Origin: CANDOC01 sp965261725
Lineage (GTDB): Bacteria > Pseudomonadota > Gammaproteobacteria > Pseudomonadales > Endozoicomonadaceae
DNA length: 64,000 nucleotides
Reading direction: 5' to 3'
Assembly (NCBI GenBank): GCA_965261725.1
Contig: CBDHDU010000033.1
Span: 1 to 64,000 of the forward strand
Shown here piece after piece: positions 1 to 6,513 of this stretch (its first letter is position 1; each line of letters begins with the position of its first letter). Below the pieces are notes generated by a model, which worked only from the letters and a program-made list of their open reading frames with translations, was not told where the DNA came from and made no database searches. The position numbers and the translations under genes are program-made.

Positions 1-110
1 TTATAGCCACCGGGCTTGAGTGTCATGCGGACTTTGGCGAGGGTGCCAGCGGGGATAATGTCGAAAGCGCTTTGATCTTCCGCGTCGTTAAAGTCGTTCC
101 ATGAGTTCAT
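1..110 (-). CDS. Partial island gene, function unknown (N-terminus only)
   Basis: Reads leftward from an ATG at 110 out of the window; only about 36 residues are visible, beginning MNSWNDFNDAEDQSAFDIIP. It starts 2 bp after the stop of the HTH gene at 113-331, so the two are probably cotranscribed. The acidic N-terminus followed by a short beta-rich stretch (AGTLAKVRMTLKPGGY) resembles small phage/ICE proteins encoded next to AlpA-type regulators, but I cannot name a family from this fragment. It is not a shadow of another gene: no competing frame covers the stretch and the spacing is operon-like. Confidence 0.55.
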   Translation of the reverse strand, partial: MNSWNDFNDAEDQSAFDIIPAGTLAKVRMTLKPGGY

Positions 111-112
111 GT

Positions 113-331
113 TCAGGCGTCCTTTTTCGGTGGCATTGCTGAAGGTTGTCCAACGCTGCTGTAGTAGTGGGATGCTTCATAGGCTTCGATATCCGCCAGC
201 CGATAGGCGACACGTCCACCCAGTCGCAGAAACTGAGGGCCGTGACCCATCGTGCGCCAGCGTTCCAAGGTGCGTGGTTTGACGCCCCAGCGTTCTGCGA
301 GCTCGCGAGGGCTCAGGTGTTTGACTGTCAT
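113..331 (-). CDS. AlpA/MerR-like helix-turn-helix regulator or excisionase
   Basis: A 72-aa protein with a winged HTH typical of the AlpA/excisionase (MerR-like) family: LSPRELAERWGVKPRTLERW is the recognition helix region, followed by the diagnostic LGGRVAYRLADIEAYE segment. Such proteins activate integrase/excision genes or act as recombination directionality factors in integrative elements. I chose ATG 331 because GGAG lies 6 nt upstream; a second in-frame ATG at 343 lacks a comparable site. The gene follows a noncoding stretch with four G-tracts at 11-bp spacing (373-421), a possible binding array. The next gene starts 2 bp downstream. Family assignment is firm; which promoter it controls is inference. 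Confidence 0.85.
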   Translation of the reverse strand: MTVKHLSPRELAERWGVKPRTLERWRTMGHGPQFLRLGGRVAYRLADIEAYEASHYYSSVGQPSAMPPKKDA

Positions 332-372
332 AACGTTCTCCATGTCGTGTTGTTATCAGTCAGTACCTATTT

Positions 373-421
373 TGCGGAGATGCGGGGGGACGCTGGGGGG
401 ATGAAGGGGATATATAGGGGG
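373..421. repeat. Helically phased G-tracts upstream of the AlpA-like gene
   Basis: Plus-strand G runs begin at 384, 395, 406 and 417, exactly 11 bp apart, with a degenerate fifth unit (GCGG) near 374. On the minus strand, the coding sense of the regulator, these read as repeated CATCCCCC-like units between the preceding terminator and the start codon at 331. Phasing at one helical turn fits a multimeric DNA-binding protein contacting one face, such as the AlpA-like regulator itself. No binding data exist; the geometry is what is seen. Confidence 0.5.
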
Positions 422-457
422 ATGCTTAAAACTTCGGTAAAATTTTTCATGAATAAA

Positions 458-478
458 AAACCGGCGTGACGCCGGTTT
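458..478 (-). terminator. Rho-independent terminator of the SOS-controlled operon
   Basis: Nine-bp perfect stem AAACCGGCG/CGCCGGTTT with a 3-nt loop; on the minus strand it is followed by TTTTTTATT (460-452). It sits 23 bp downstream of the stop codon at 501 and ends the two-gene operon 1411-2568 / 501-1409. Confidence 0.85.
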
Positions 479-500
479 GGTTGATGCAAGTGATGGCCAG

Positions 501-1409
501 TTAGTCTGCAGGCAATTTAAGCCAGCATGTCCCCTTGTTAACGCCAATAGCCTCTTGCCAGAGGGGATTGCTTTTGAGTAGGTCTCTCAGGCGGGAAGAG
601 CTGGAGCCAGCTTCCTCCAGCAGAGCCTGTTCGTTCCTGCAGTTATCTTTTTCAAGGCAGCACTCATACAACAGGCGAATGACAGTTTTTGCTTTTGGCC
701 CCTTGAACTCAATAGGACTCCGGCCCTTCAAATACAGCAGACCGCGACTATCATCCCAGTGCACCAGGGTATCTTCCCGGGTTTTGTGAGGCTTGAGATA
801 CTGATACAGCTTTTCACCGCACAGATACCCTTGCTCATTGAGCAAGTCATAAGGATCGATAATGCGATAGCTGCCCGGAAGAGAAGCTCTTTTAGAGACG
901 GGCTGGGTATGGCTGAGTACAATCCCGGTCTGCCCTCCGGGGCTGGAAAGCAGCGCATCATATACAGCATCAAAATACTTCCCCTGGTTCAGCCCTTTTG
1001 CCAGCCAGAGGGGCTCATTGACATCATGGTGTTTGAAATGCCCCAACAGCCAGAGTTGACCCTCAAGTACAACTTCCTGTTTTCCTGATAAGTGCAGGCC
1101 CTGCCTGAGTTTTTGCGGCAGCCAATCGGTGCGGTAGCGATAGCGGGCCAGGTCATTTGCGGGTACAGGAACATAACCCAAATCATAATAAGCGAACTTG
1201 CCTCGCTCAATTTCGACAACCTCTCTAATGTCGTCAGCCCCGTCGACGGCGATGTACATCCGGAAGCCATCCCGGGTAAAGACCTGTTTTAAAACCCACT
1301 CCGCTTCCTGTAATGAAAAACGGCGACAGATGTCAGGCAGCGTACAGTGTACCGGAGCAACTTCGAATAGTTGCTGCAAAAAGCGGAACGTGTCGGGTTT
1401 CATTTGCAT
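501..1409 (-). CDS. Conserved hypothetical island protein, SOS operon gene 2
   Basis: A 302-aa soluble protein with no signal peptide or membrane segment. I do not recognise a named family. The N-terminal 60 residues (PDICRRFSLQEAEWVLKQVFTR) look helical; the C-terminal about 80 residues (GPKAKTVIRLLYECCLE...LLEEAGSSSSRLRDLLKSNP) have the pattern of a winged-helix DNA-binding domain. It starts right after the stop of the upstream 385-aa gene, so the two form an operon that begins at a promoter carrying a LexA box (2623-2640) and ends at the hairpin 458-478. Placement under SOS control in an integrative island suggests a role in excision, replication or damage response. That role is inference. 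Confidence 0.7.
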   Translation of the reverse strand: MQMKPDTFRFLQQLFEVAPVHCTLPDICRRFSLQEAEWVLKQVFTRDGFRMYIAVDGADDIREVVEIERGKFAYYDLGYVPVPANDLARYRYRTDWLPQKLRQGLHLSGKQEVVLEGQLWLLGHFKHHDVNEPLWLAKGLNQGKYFDAVYDALLSSPGGQTGIVLSHTQPVSKRASLPGSYRIIDPYDLLNEQGYLCGEKLYQYLKPHKTREDTLVHWDDSRGLLYLKGRSPIEFKGPKAKTVIRLLYECCLEKDNCRNEQALLEEAGSSSSRLRDLLKSNPLWQEAIGVNKGTCWLKLPAD

Positions 1410-1410
1410 G

Positions 1411-2568
1411 CTATTCAGTCTCCTTCAACAAGCCCCAGTGCTTGAGTAGCCGGTTATTCAGCTTGTGTTCTATCAGTTTTTTGTCGCGCAGATTGCAACG
1501 ATTCGGCATCCGGATATCGAACGTCAGGTTGCTTGTTTTGGTGTCATTCAGCATCGGGCGGTAGCGAACGGAGAGACGCGCCTGATGGATTTCAAAGTTT
1601 GGTGAGTTAAATAGCCAGGTCATATCATCCTCGGCAGCCACGGCATAAACATCAGACTCATGGCATGTCCAGCCGTTTGTCTGGATAATGTACTTTCCTT
1701 CGCTGGTCAGGCTTTTGAAGCGGACTTCAGAAACGACAACAGAGTCAATGCCGTCTTCAGGTTCGTAATCAAAGACAGGTGGGGAGCGCAGAATTTCCAG
1801 GTTATATTGCTTCAGCTTGATCCGCTCCGGTGGGGTGCTGTGGTTCATCACATGAAGGGCAAACAATTCAGCTACCTTTTCCCGGTCGTTTTTTCTGCGG
1901 GAGATAACTTCAAGTTCTCCCGACATCCAATCCCAGACGAGTGCGGATTCCCTGACAGGTTTGATAACCTTTGCCTGGAGAGACTGTTGATGCACTTCAT
2001 TGACGATGCTGGGTAAACCTTCCCGATAAATCATGACTTGCTGAATGAAATAGTTGGGGCCATCAGGATCTTCATGAAGGCGAGAATAGACTTCTATCAA
2101 CAGATCGTCGACATGACCAAACCAGGCCTTCAGCTCATCCTTAAATGCTCCCTGTAACTTGCTTGTGTTCAGAGGACCCGGCTGCTCCAGAAGAAACCCA
2201 TCCCACATTCGGGTGTTGCGGTTGGCATCGAGAAAATAGTTATGCTCTGCTTTCTTAAAGGCCTCCGGATCATTCCTGAAGACCCAGACTGCACGGTCAT
2301 AGGGATTATTCAGTGCCCGCAGGCTGATTTTGTTGCTGACTTCAGACAGTAGAACTTCCTGTCCGAGGGCATCAGAGCTGAGCTTGTGAATCCGTTCGGA
2401 AACGGCCCGGATTTTTTCCAGGTCACCCGGTTTGAGTTGTTGCGCCTCCTGCAGCACATGTTTTATGGGTTGTTCCCAGTTTGGGGCGTCTGTAATGCTC
2501 AGGTCCTCGAACAGACCCTTGCAGTGTTCTCGACTGGTATTGCGAATAACTGCTGCCAGTGCTGCCAT
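1411..2568 (-). CDS. Conserved hypothetical island protein, SOS operon gene 1
   Basis: A 385-aa soluble protein starting MAALAAVIRNTSREHCKGLF. Reading could extend to a TTG at 2658, but that extension would translate straight through the promoter and LexA box, so I take ATG 2568, which has AAAGG about 9 nt upstream. No family recognised. The middle is rich in charged helices (HVDDLLIEVYSRLHEDP; RRKNDREKVAELFALHVMNH), and the C-terminal about 110 residues alternate like a beta sandwich (VVVSEVRFKSL...YIIQTNGW). It is first in an operon with the 302-aa gene at 501-1409. The SOS box makes DNA-damage induction likely; whether it acts in element mobility, defence or toxicity is unknown. Confidence 0.75.
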   Translation of the reverse strand: MAALAAVIRNTSREHCKGLFEDLSITDAPNWEQPIKHVLQEAQQLKPGDLEKIRAVSERIHKLSSDALGQEVLLSEVSNKISLRALNNPYDRAVWVFRNDPEAFKKAEHNYFLDANRNTRMWDGFLLEQPGPLNTSKLQGAFKDELKAWFGHVDDLLIEVYSRLHEDPDGPNYFIQQVMIYREGLPSIVNEVHQQSLQAKVIKPVRESALVWDWMSGELEVISRRKNDREKVAELFALHVMNHSTPPERIKLKQYNLEILRSPPVFDYEPEDGIDSVVVSEVRFKSLTSEGKYIIQTNGWTCHESDVYAVAAEDDMTWLFNSPNFEIHQARLSVRYRPMLNDTKTSNLTFDIRMPNRCNLRDKKLIEHKLNNRLLKHWGLLKETE

Positions 2569-2622
2569 ATCTCTACCTTTGTTCTTATCAGTTATGAGTG
2601 TAAATACAGCTTTTTCTACAGC

Positions 2623-2640
2623 ACTGTATATATATACAGT
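2623..2640 (-). promoter_or_regulatory. Perfect LexA (SOS) box overlapping the -10 element
   Basis: ACTGTATATATATACAGT is an exact 18-bp palindrome and matches the gammaproteobacterial LexA consensus CTG-N10-CAG with the preferred (TA)n centre. On the minus strand TTGACA (2658-2653) and TATATA (2634-2629), 18 bp apart, form a good sigma-70 promoter whose -10 lies inside the box. LexA binding would block polymerase directly. It lies about 55 bp upstream of the ATG at 2568. Confidence 0.9.
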
Positions 2641-2658
2641 TAGTGTGTTTTCTGTCAA
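2629..2658 (-). promoter_or_regulatory. Sigma-70 promoter of the SOS operon
   Basis: Consensus -35 TTGACA at 2658-2653 and -10-like TATATA at 2634-2629, spacer 18 bp, reading leftward toward ATG 2568. The LexA palindrome at 2623-2640 covers the -10. Confidence 0.75.
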
Positions 2659-2780
2659 TACTTCCGCATTACGAACACATCAAATGCCAATGTCCCGCTT
2701 TTGCCCGCAAATACGCCATGGTTTTACTTGATAGAAGTTTGCAGGATAGAACGACAACAACATGAAAAGACGAACGCCTC

Positions 2781-2957
2781 ATGGACGAACTGTCATCAGC
2801 CCGATCACCGGTAGACGAGATCTCCCGCCTGCTTGCAGCCGCCATCATCCGTTATAAACGGCAAAGCCAGAATAAAGAGGCGGTTCAACTGGCTAACACC
2901 GCTAACCCATGCATGACTGTGACACACCCTGAGAAAAGAACGGATGTATCAAAATGA
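2781..2957 (+). CDS. Small protein upstream of DUF2924 (58 aa)
   Basis: Starts MDELSSARSPVDEISRLLAA and ends at a TGA overlapping the ATG of the next gene (ATGA at 2954-2957), which signals translational coupling. The helical core SRLLAAAIIRYKRQ followed by a basic, polar tail is the kind of short gene often found before DUF2924/recombinase cassettes. Function unknown. It has no strong ribosome-binding site, which lowers certainty. No equivalent remains in the second module because that copy is cut inside DUF2924. Confidence 0.65.
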   Translation: MDELSSARSPVDEISRLLAAAIIRYKRQSQNKEAVQLANTANPCMTVTHPEKRTDVSK

Positions 2958-3415
2958 TTAATCAAGGTGAGAGTCTGGCCGCACGGGTTGCCAAAATTCA
3001 AAAGATGAACCGGGCCGAGCTGCAGCAGCTCTGGGAAGAACTGCATGGCAAGAAAGCACCGGACCTGCACTGGAATATTCTGCGCCAACGACTGGCATAC
3101 CGGGTGCAGGCGCTGGCACTGGGCGGTTTGTCAGAGAAAGCAGTCAAAACCCATCAGGAGGTTAAGGCAGATTTAAAACGTAAGCCCACCAGGAATTCCA
3201 GAATTCGTTATGTGCCAGCCGGTACCCGCTTAAGCCGGGAGTTTAACAATGAAGTGCATGAAGTGATTGTGCTGGAAGAAGGCTTTGAGTACCGCGGGAA
3301 AGTGTATAAAAGCCTGTCCGGCATTGCTCGCCACATCACTGGAGTGCACTGGTCCGGCCCGGTGTTTTTCGGGCTTAACAAGAAGGATGGGGAGAACAGC
3401 CATGGAAAAGGTTAA
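2954..3415 (+). CDS. DUF2924 domain protein
   Basis: A 153-aa protein of the DUF2924 family: an N-terminal helical segment (MNRAELQQLWEELHGKKAPD), the motif ILRQRLAYRVQALALGGLS, then a small C-terminal domain with the hallmark GTRLSREFNNEVHEVIVLEEG and YKSLSGIARHITGVHWSGPVFFGL. DUF2924 proteins are almost always encoded directly upstream of large serine recombinases in prophages and islands. The C-terminal part resembles a compact DNA-binding fold, so an accessory role in recombination is plausible but unproven. It overlaps the 58-aa gene by 4 nt and the recombinase by 14 nt, so the module is translationally coupled. A 24-residue remnant of a paralogue survives at 18313-18387. Confidence 0.9.
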   Translation: MINQGESLAARVAKIQKMNRAELQQLWEELHGKKAPDLHWNILRQRLAYRVQALALGGLSEKAVKTHQEVKADLKRKPTRNSRIRYVPAGTRLSREFNNEVHEVIVLEEGFEYRGKVYKSLSGIARHITGVHWSGPVFFGLNKKDGENSHGKG

Positions 3416-4727
3416 GCCTAAAATCCGCTGTGCAATCTATACCCGTAAATCCAGTGAAGAAGGGCTGGAGCAGGAATTCAACTCACTCCATGCCCAGCGG
3501 GAGGCCGCTGAGTCATACATTGCATCGCAAAAACATGAGGGTTGGCATCTGCTGCCGGATGACTATGACGACGGTGGCTTTTCCGGCGGTAACATGGAGC
3601 GACCGGCACTGAAAAGACTACGGGCGGATATTGAAGCCGGACGGGTAGATATCATTGTCGTTTACAAGGTGGACCGTCTGTCGCGTTCACTGGGAGACTT
3701 CGCCCGGCTGGTAGACCTGTTTGATGAACACAAGGTGTCCTTTGTCTCCATCACCCAACAGTTCAATACGACCACCAGCATGGGTCGCCTGACGCTCAAC
3801 ATTCTGTTGTCGTTTGCCCAGTTCGAGCGGGAGGTCACCAGCGAGCGGATCCGGGACAAGTTTGCCCTGTCGAGGAAAAAGGGTAAATGGATGGGGGGAA
3901 GGGTGCCGCTGGGATACAAAGTTGAGCATCGCCGACTGGTTATAGAAAGTAGTGAAGCCCGGTTGATCAGGAAAGTTTTCAGGACCTTTGTTGAAACACG
4001 ATCAGTGACGCTGACCAGCAAGAAGATCAATGAACAGGGATATAAAACCCGCGACACCCGCAGCCTTTCCGGCAAGGTCACGCCGGGCAGGCCGTTCGAT
4101 AAATCAGCCATTCTCAAGCTGCTGCAAAACCGCACCTACATCGGTGAAGTGATTCATCGCGGGACATGGTATTCCGGCGAGCATCAGGCCATCGTCAGTC
4201 AGGCGCTCTGGGATGAAGCACATTCTGTTTTCAAGGTTAATCCCCGGGAGCGGCGTCGGGATACGCACTGGTATAACCACCCCTCATTCCTGAAAGGCTT
4301 TCTGTTTGAAGAAGATGGCACCGCTCTGGTAGCCACCAGCACTCGCAAGAATGGCAAATTGCACCGTTACTATGTCAGCAACAAAGCCATCAAACGCGGT
4401 TATGAATTCAATCCGCTGCCGACACTCCCGGCCCGGGAAATTGAGCCGCTTGTTGTGGAGCAGCTGGCTCGAATTCTGAAAACGCCCGAGACCACGGTGG
4501 CGATATGCGGAGCCAGTGATGGATTGGATGAAGAACGACTGAGTGAACAGGATGCGAGAACAGCACTGGGCAATCTGGGGGATGTCTGGAACCACCTGTT
4601 TCCGGAAGAGCAGCGCCGGATCATGAAGCTGCTGGTGAGAAAAATAACCATCGCTGAAACCGGTATTGATATGGAGGTGGCGGCCACTGGTTTGCACAAG
4701 GCAGCACTGGAAATGGTCGGTATATAA
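3402..4727 (+). CDS. Large serine recombinase, module copy 1
   Basis: A 441-aa site-specific recombinase of the resolvase/invertase superfamily. The N-terminal catalytic domain (about 1-150) shows the nucleophile motif YTRKSSEEG, DGGFSGGNMERP, YKVDRLSRSLGDF and the helix E ERIRDKFALSRKKGKWMGG. A recombinase domain follows (about 155-260, HRGTWYSGEHQAIVSQALW), then a zinc-beta-ribbon-like region without clear cysteine pairs and a short C-terminus. Start ATG 3402 lies inside the end of DUF2924. It probably integrates and excises the island at the adjacent tRNA-Ser region. The copy at 18374-19699 has the same length and is very similar in protein but clearly diverged at silent sites. Confidence 0.93.
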   Translation: MEKVKPKIRCAIYTRKSSEEGLEQEFNSLHAQREAAESYIASQKHEGWHLLPDDYDDGGFSGGNMERPALKRLRADIEAGRVDIIVVYKVDRLSRSLGDFARLVDLFDEHKVSFVSITQQFNTTTSMGRLTLNILLSFAQFEREVTSERIRDKFALSRKKGKWMGGRVPLGYKVEHRRLVIESSEARLIRKVFRTFVETRSVTLTSKKINEQGYKTRDTRSLSGKVTPGRPFDKSAILKLLQNRTYIGEVIHRGTWYSGEHQAIVSQALWDEAHSVFKVNPRERRRDTHWYNHPSFLKGFLFEEDGTALVATSTRKNGKLHRYYVSNKAIKRGYEFNPLPTLPAREIEPLVVEQLARILKTPETTVAICGASDGLDEERLSEQDARTALGNLGDVWNHLFPEEQRRIMKLLVRKITIAETGIDMEVAATGLHKAALEMVGI

Positions 4728-4743
4728 AAAGGAGAAAACAGAC

Positions 4744-5184
4744 ATGACAATCAAGGTTGAAGGTGAAGTCAGCATAAAACATGAGCCGGAAACAGAAACC
4801 CTGCGGATCCATATCCCTATCCGGTTTGTGAAGCGAGGTGGCCTGACCCGTATCGTGTTACCGGAAGGATATGACTCGTCGCCCGACAGGCCCCACCCGG
4901 CCCCGACGTTGCGCAAAGCCCTGGTCACGGCCTGGGAGTGGCAGGAACAGCTGGAAAGCGGCAAGGTGAAAAGCCTGAAGGCGCTGTGTGCAAAGCAGGG
5001 CAAAACGGCCAAAGGCAAGGTTTCCCGTATTTTACGGCTGACCTGTCTGGCTCCGGATATACAAGAGGCAATTCTCACCGGCGAAGGTCTGGGATTGTTG
5101 CAACGGGAAGATTTTATGCAGCCATTTTCTTTGCTGTGGGAAGAGCAAAGACAACAGTTCAAACTGTCAAAGTCAGTAAAATAG
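4744..5184 (+). CDS. HTH protein downstream of the serine recombinase, copy 1
   Basis: A 146-aa protein with AAAAAGGAG ahead of ATG 4744, 16 bp after the recombinase stop. Residues about 5-40 are beta-rich (RIHIPIRFVKRGGLTRIVLP); residues about 75-115 (SLKALCAKQGKTAKGKVSRI, then LRLTCLAPDIQEAILTGEG) form a helix-turn-helix like that of ParB/KorB-type proteins and are commonly found as a partner of DUF2924-linked recombinases. It likely binds att or regulatory DNA; that is inference from context. The second-module copy (19715-20159) is frameshifted, so this is the only intact one in the window. Confidence 0.8.
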   Translation: MTIKVEGEVSIKHEPETETLRIHIPIRFVKRGGLTRIVLPEGYDSSPDRPHPAPTLRKALVTAWEWQEQLESGKVKSLKALCAKQGKTAKGKVSRILRLTCLAPDIQEAILTGEGLGLLQREDFMQPFSLLWEEQRQQFKLSKSVK

Positions 5185-5293
5185 CGGGATGCAGAGTCGT
5201 ATATCGGTTTTTAAAGGCTTGTTCGGTTCGCATAGAAAGTTACAAACCCTAAACCTGTCGTGTTTTGTAACTCATTGAGATTAAAGACTATTT

Positions 5294-5326
5294 TAATGCC
5301 CACTTTTTTAAGCAAAGTGGGCATTA
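5294..5326 (+). terminator. 12-bp hairpin at the end of recombinase module 1
   Basis: TAATGCCCACTT pairs perfectly with AAGTGGGCATTA around a 9-nt loop containing the T-run. It follows the HTH gene by about 110 bp and recurs with two base changes at about 20270-20302 in module 2. It may be a terminator or a recombinase-related palindrome; there is no T-run after the stem. Confidence 0.5.
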
Positions 5327-5330
5327 AACT

Positions 5331-5482
5331 GAGAAGAGAGAGAAAAAAGGGTCAAAAACAGGCGTTTTAACAGGGTGACGGTGCAGGCGAGGAGGGCATT
5401 GAATCGGACGGTAGAGCACGCGGTAACTGGGGCAGACACAAAAAAGCCGGTTCAGTGAGAAACTGACCGGCTTTTTGAAACA
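5331..5482. repeat. Conserved noncoding right end of recombinase module (copy 1)
   Basis: From GAGAAGAGAG to the end of tRNA-Ser this 150-bp stretch matches 20478-20634 with about five differences, although the neighbouring genes and the noncoding DNA just to the left are much more diverged. The match stops 6 bp into the tRNA 3' end (CCGCCA). It therefore probably contains, or abuts, the attachment core used by the recombinase. Confidence 0.6.
5441..5475 (-). terminator. Terminator of tRNA-Ser
   Basis: GCCGGT/ACCGGC-type stem flanked by A6 on one side and T5 on the other, so it can work in both directions. It lies 8 bp past the tRNA 3' end on the minus strand. A near-identical copy without its tRNA is present at about 20585-20622. 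Confidence 0.8.
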
Positions 5483-5573
5483 TGGCGGAGGGACAGGGAT
5501 TCGAACCCTGGGTGGGCTATTAACCCACGCTGGTTTTCAAGACCAGTGCATTCAACCGCTCTGCCATCCCTCC
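5483..5573 (-). tRNA. tRNA-Ser(UGA)
   Basis: A 91-nt class II tRNA with encoded CCA. Acceptor stem GGAGGGA pairs with TCCCTCC, D arm GCAGAGCGGTTGAATGC, anticodon arm CTGGTCTTGAAAACCAG with anticodon TGA, long variable arm GTGGGTTAATAGCCCAC, and T arm CAGGGTTCGAATCCCTG. It marks the boundary of the island on its left; tRNA 3' ends are classical integration sites. Confidence 0.97.
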
Positions 5574-5586
5574 GCGAGCGCAGTGA

Positions 5587-5614
5587 ATATTACTGAAATA
5601 TAGCGGCGAGTCAA
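5587..5614 (-). promoter_or_regulatory. Promoter of tRNA-Ser
   Basis: TTGACT at 5614-5609 and TAATAT at 5592-5587 with a 16-bp spacer, followed by a GC-rich discriminator before the tRNA 5' end at 5573, as is usual for stringently controlled stable RNA genes. Confidence 0.6.
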
Positions 5615-5664
5615 TGTGGTCTTGGCAAAAAAACAGGGCTAACGCTCTGAAATGGTAATTACCA

Positions 5665-6366
5665 CTATATATACAGACTGGTTTGCGCGTCGTTGTCTTT
5701 AGGCAGGGAGCTCTCAAATTCGTTGAGTCGCAGCTTTATAGACTGAAGTTCCATTACCTGTGGTCACTGGGGCAGGAAAAATGAAAATGATTTACCTGAT
5801 TACCACTGAGCGTACGCCAGCATGTAGAAGAATGGCTATCGCTTAAAGGCTTGGCGTGCATGACCTTTAAAATTCATGAACTATCGTCTTGTTAGCGAGA
5901 GACTATATATTGCTGCTTTTAACGTTCTGATCACGGGGTTAATAGTACATCCGTATATGCTACGAGACAGAGTAATTAACAAAGGTACTCCTGTAGACAT
6001 GCGTAGCTTCAGTGGTAATCAGGATGATTTATGTACTGAGTCGAAAGCGTTCATAATCTGCATAATACTGCCAAGCGTAATCATGCCTGCAAAAAAGCTC
6101 GAGCCTACAGCCAGCAGGGGGATAATAAAATGAATCTGGTAATAGGCATATTCCCAGCGGGTGAATGATTTGTACTGCTCGAATAGCTGGAAGTAATTAG
6201 AACGGATGCCTGTAAAAAGTTGTCCCAGTATCGTAAGGCTGGCAAATTGTTAGTCGTTAGAATATAAGTTCAGCCATACTTCCCCCAGGGTAAACAGCGC
6301 CAGCAGGCACAAGCCACCCCATGCCCATAGCCGGTATTGCCGGGATAAGAAGAATGACCGGAACAT
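5665..6366 (-). pseudogene. SbmA/BacA-type peptide transporter, decayed and MITE-interrupted
   Basis: Starting at ATG 6366 the minus strand encodes MFRSFFLSRQYRLWAWGGLC, an N-terminus typical of SbmA/BacA inner-membrane peptide antibiotic transporters. After about 38 codons comes a stop at a large internal deletion, and the frame resumes with the family's C-terminal transmembrane part: IRSNYFQLFEQYKSFTRWEY, then FFAGMITLGSIMQIMNAFDSVHKS. A 229-bp MITE (5795-6023) splits the gene there. The final helix continues beyond it as SFSFFLPQ, an in-frame TGA where Trp is expected, then PQVMELQSIKLRLNEFESSL, ending at 5665. Three independent lesions mean the gene is dead. The intact family is about 400 aa. 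Confidence 0.8.
5795..6023. mobile_element. MITE-2, 229 bp, with 8-bp target duplication
   Basis: Terminal inverted repeats of about 23 bp (20 matches) begin CCTGATTACCACTGA at both ends. The insertion is flanked by a direct ATGATTTA at 5787-5794 and 6024-6031. Removing the element and one ATGATTTA rejoins the reading frame of the SbmA-like pseudogene (HKS to SFSFF), which proves the boundaries. No transposase is inside; a short open frame within it is not a gene. An 8-bp duplication limits which transposase family mobilised it, but no matching IS end is visible in this window. Confidence 0.85.
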
Positions 6367-6469
6367 ACCAGTACCCGAATAATATTATTATTTTTTAAGA
6401 CAGCACTCAGCGCTCAGGTTCTTCTGATGAGTTAAATTTTTCCAAAAGAAACTTATATGTTCGGTTAGT

Positions 6470-6497
6470 CCCTGAGGCATGTTTGCATACCTCAGGG
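6470..6497 (-). terminator. Hairpin downstream of fhs
   Basis: CCCTGAGG and CCTCAGGG pair as a strong stem, extended by partial ATG/CAT pairing, 17 bp past the fhs stop. There is no T-run after it, so termination is likely but the class is uncertain. Confidence 0.45.
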
Positions 6498-6513
6498 CTA
6501 AGAGGCAGGAGGG

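Noticed and set aside
2569..2658. N-terminal extension of the 385-aa SOS gene to a TTG at 2658
   Set aside because: It would encode the LexA box and -10 element as protein (TVYIYSAV); ATG 2568 has a ribosome-binding site and lies just downstream of the promoter.
4284..5162. 292-codon minus-strand open frame opposite the recombinase and HTH genes
   Set aside because: Shadow of two well-supported genes on the plus strand; no domain recognised.
5876..6133. 85-codon open frame near the tRNA
   Set aside because: It starts inside MITE-2 and crosses into the antisense of the SbmA-like pseudogene; no ribosome-binding site or family resemblance.
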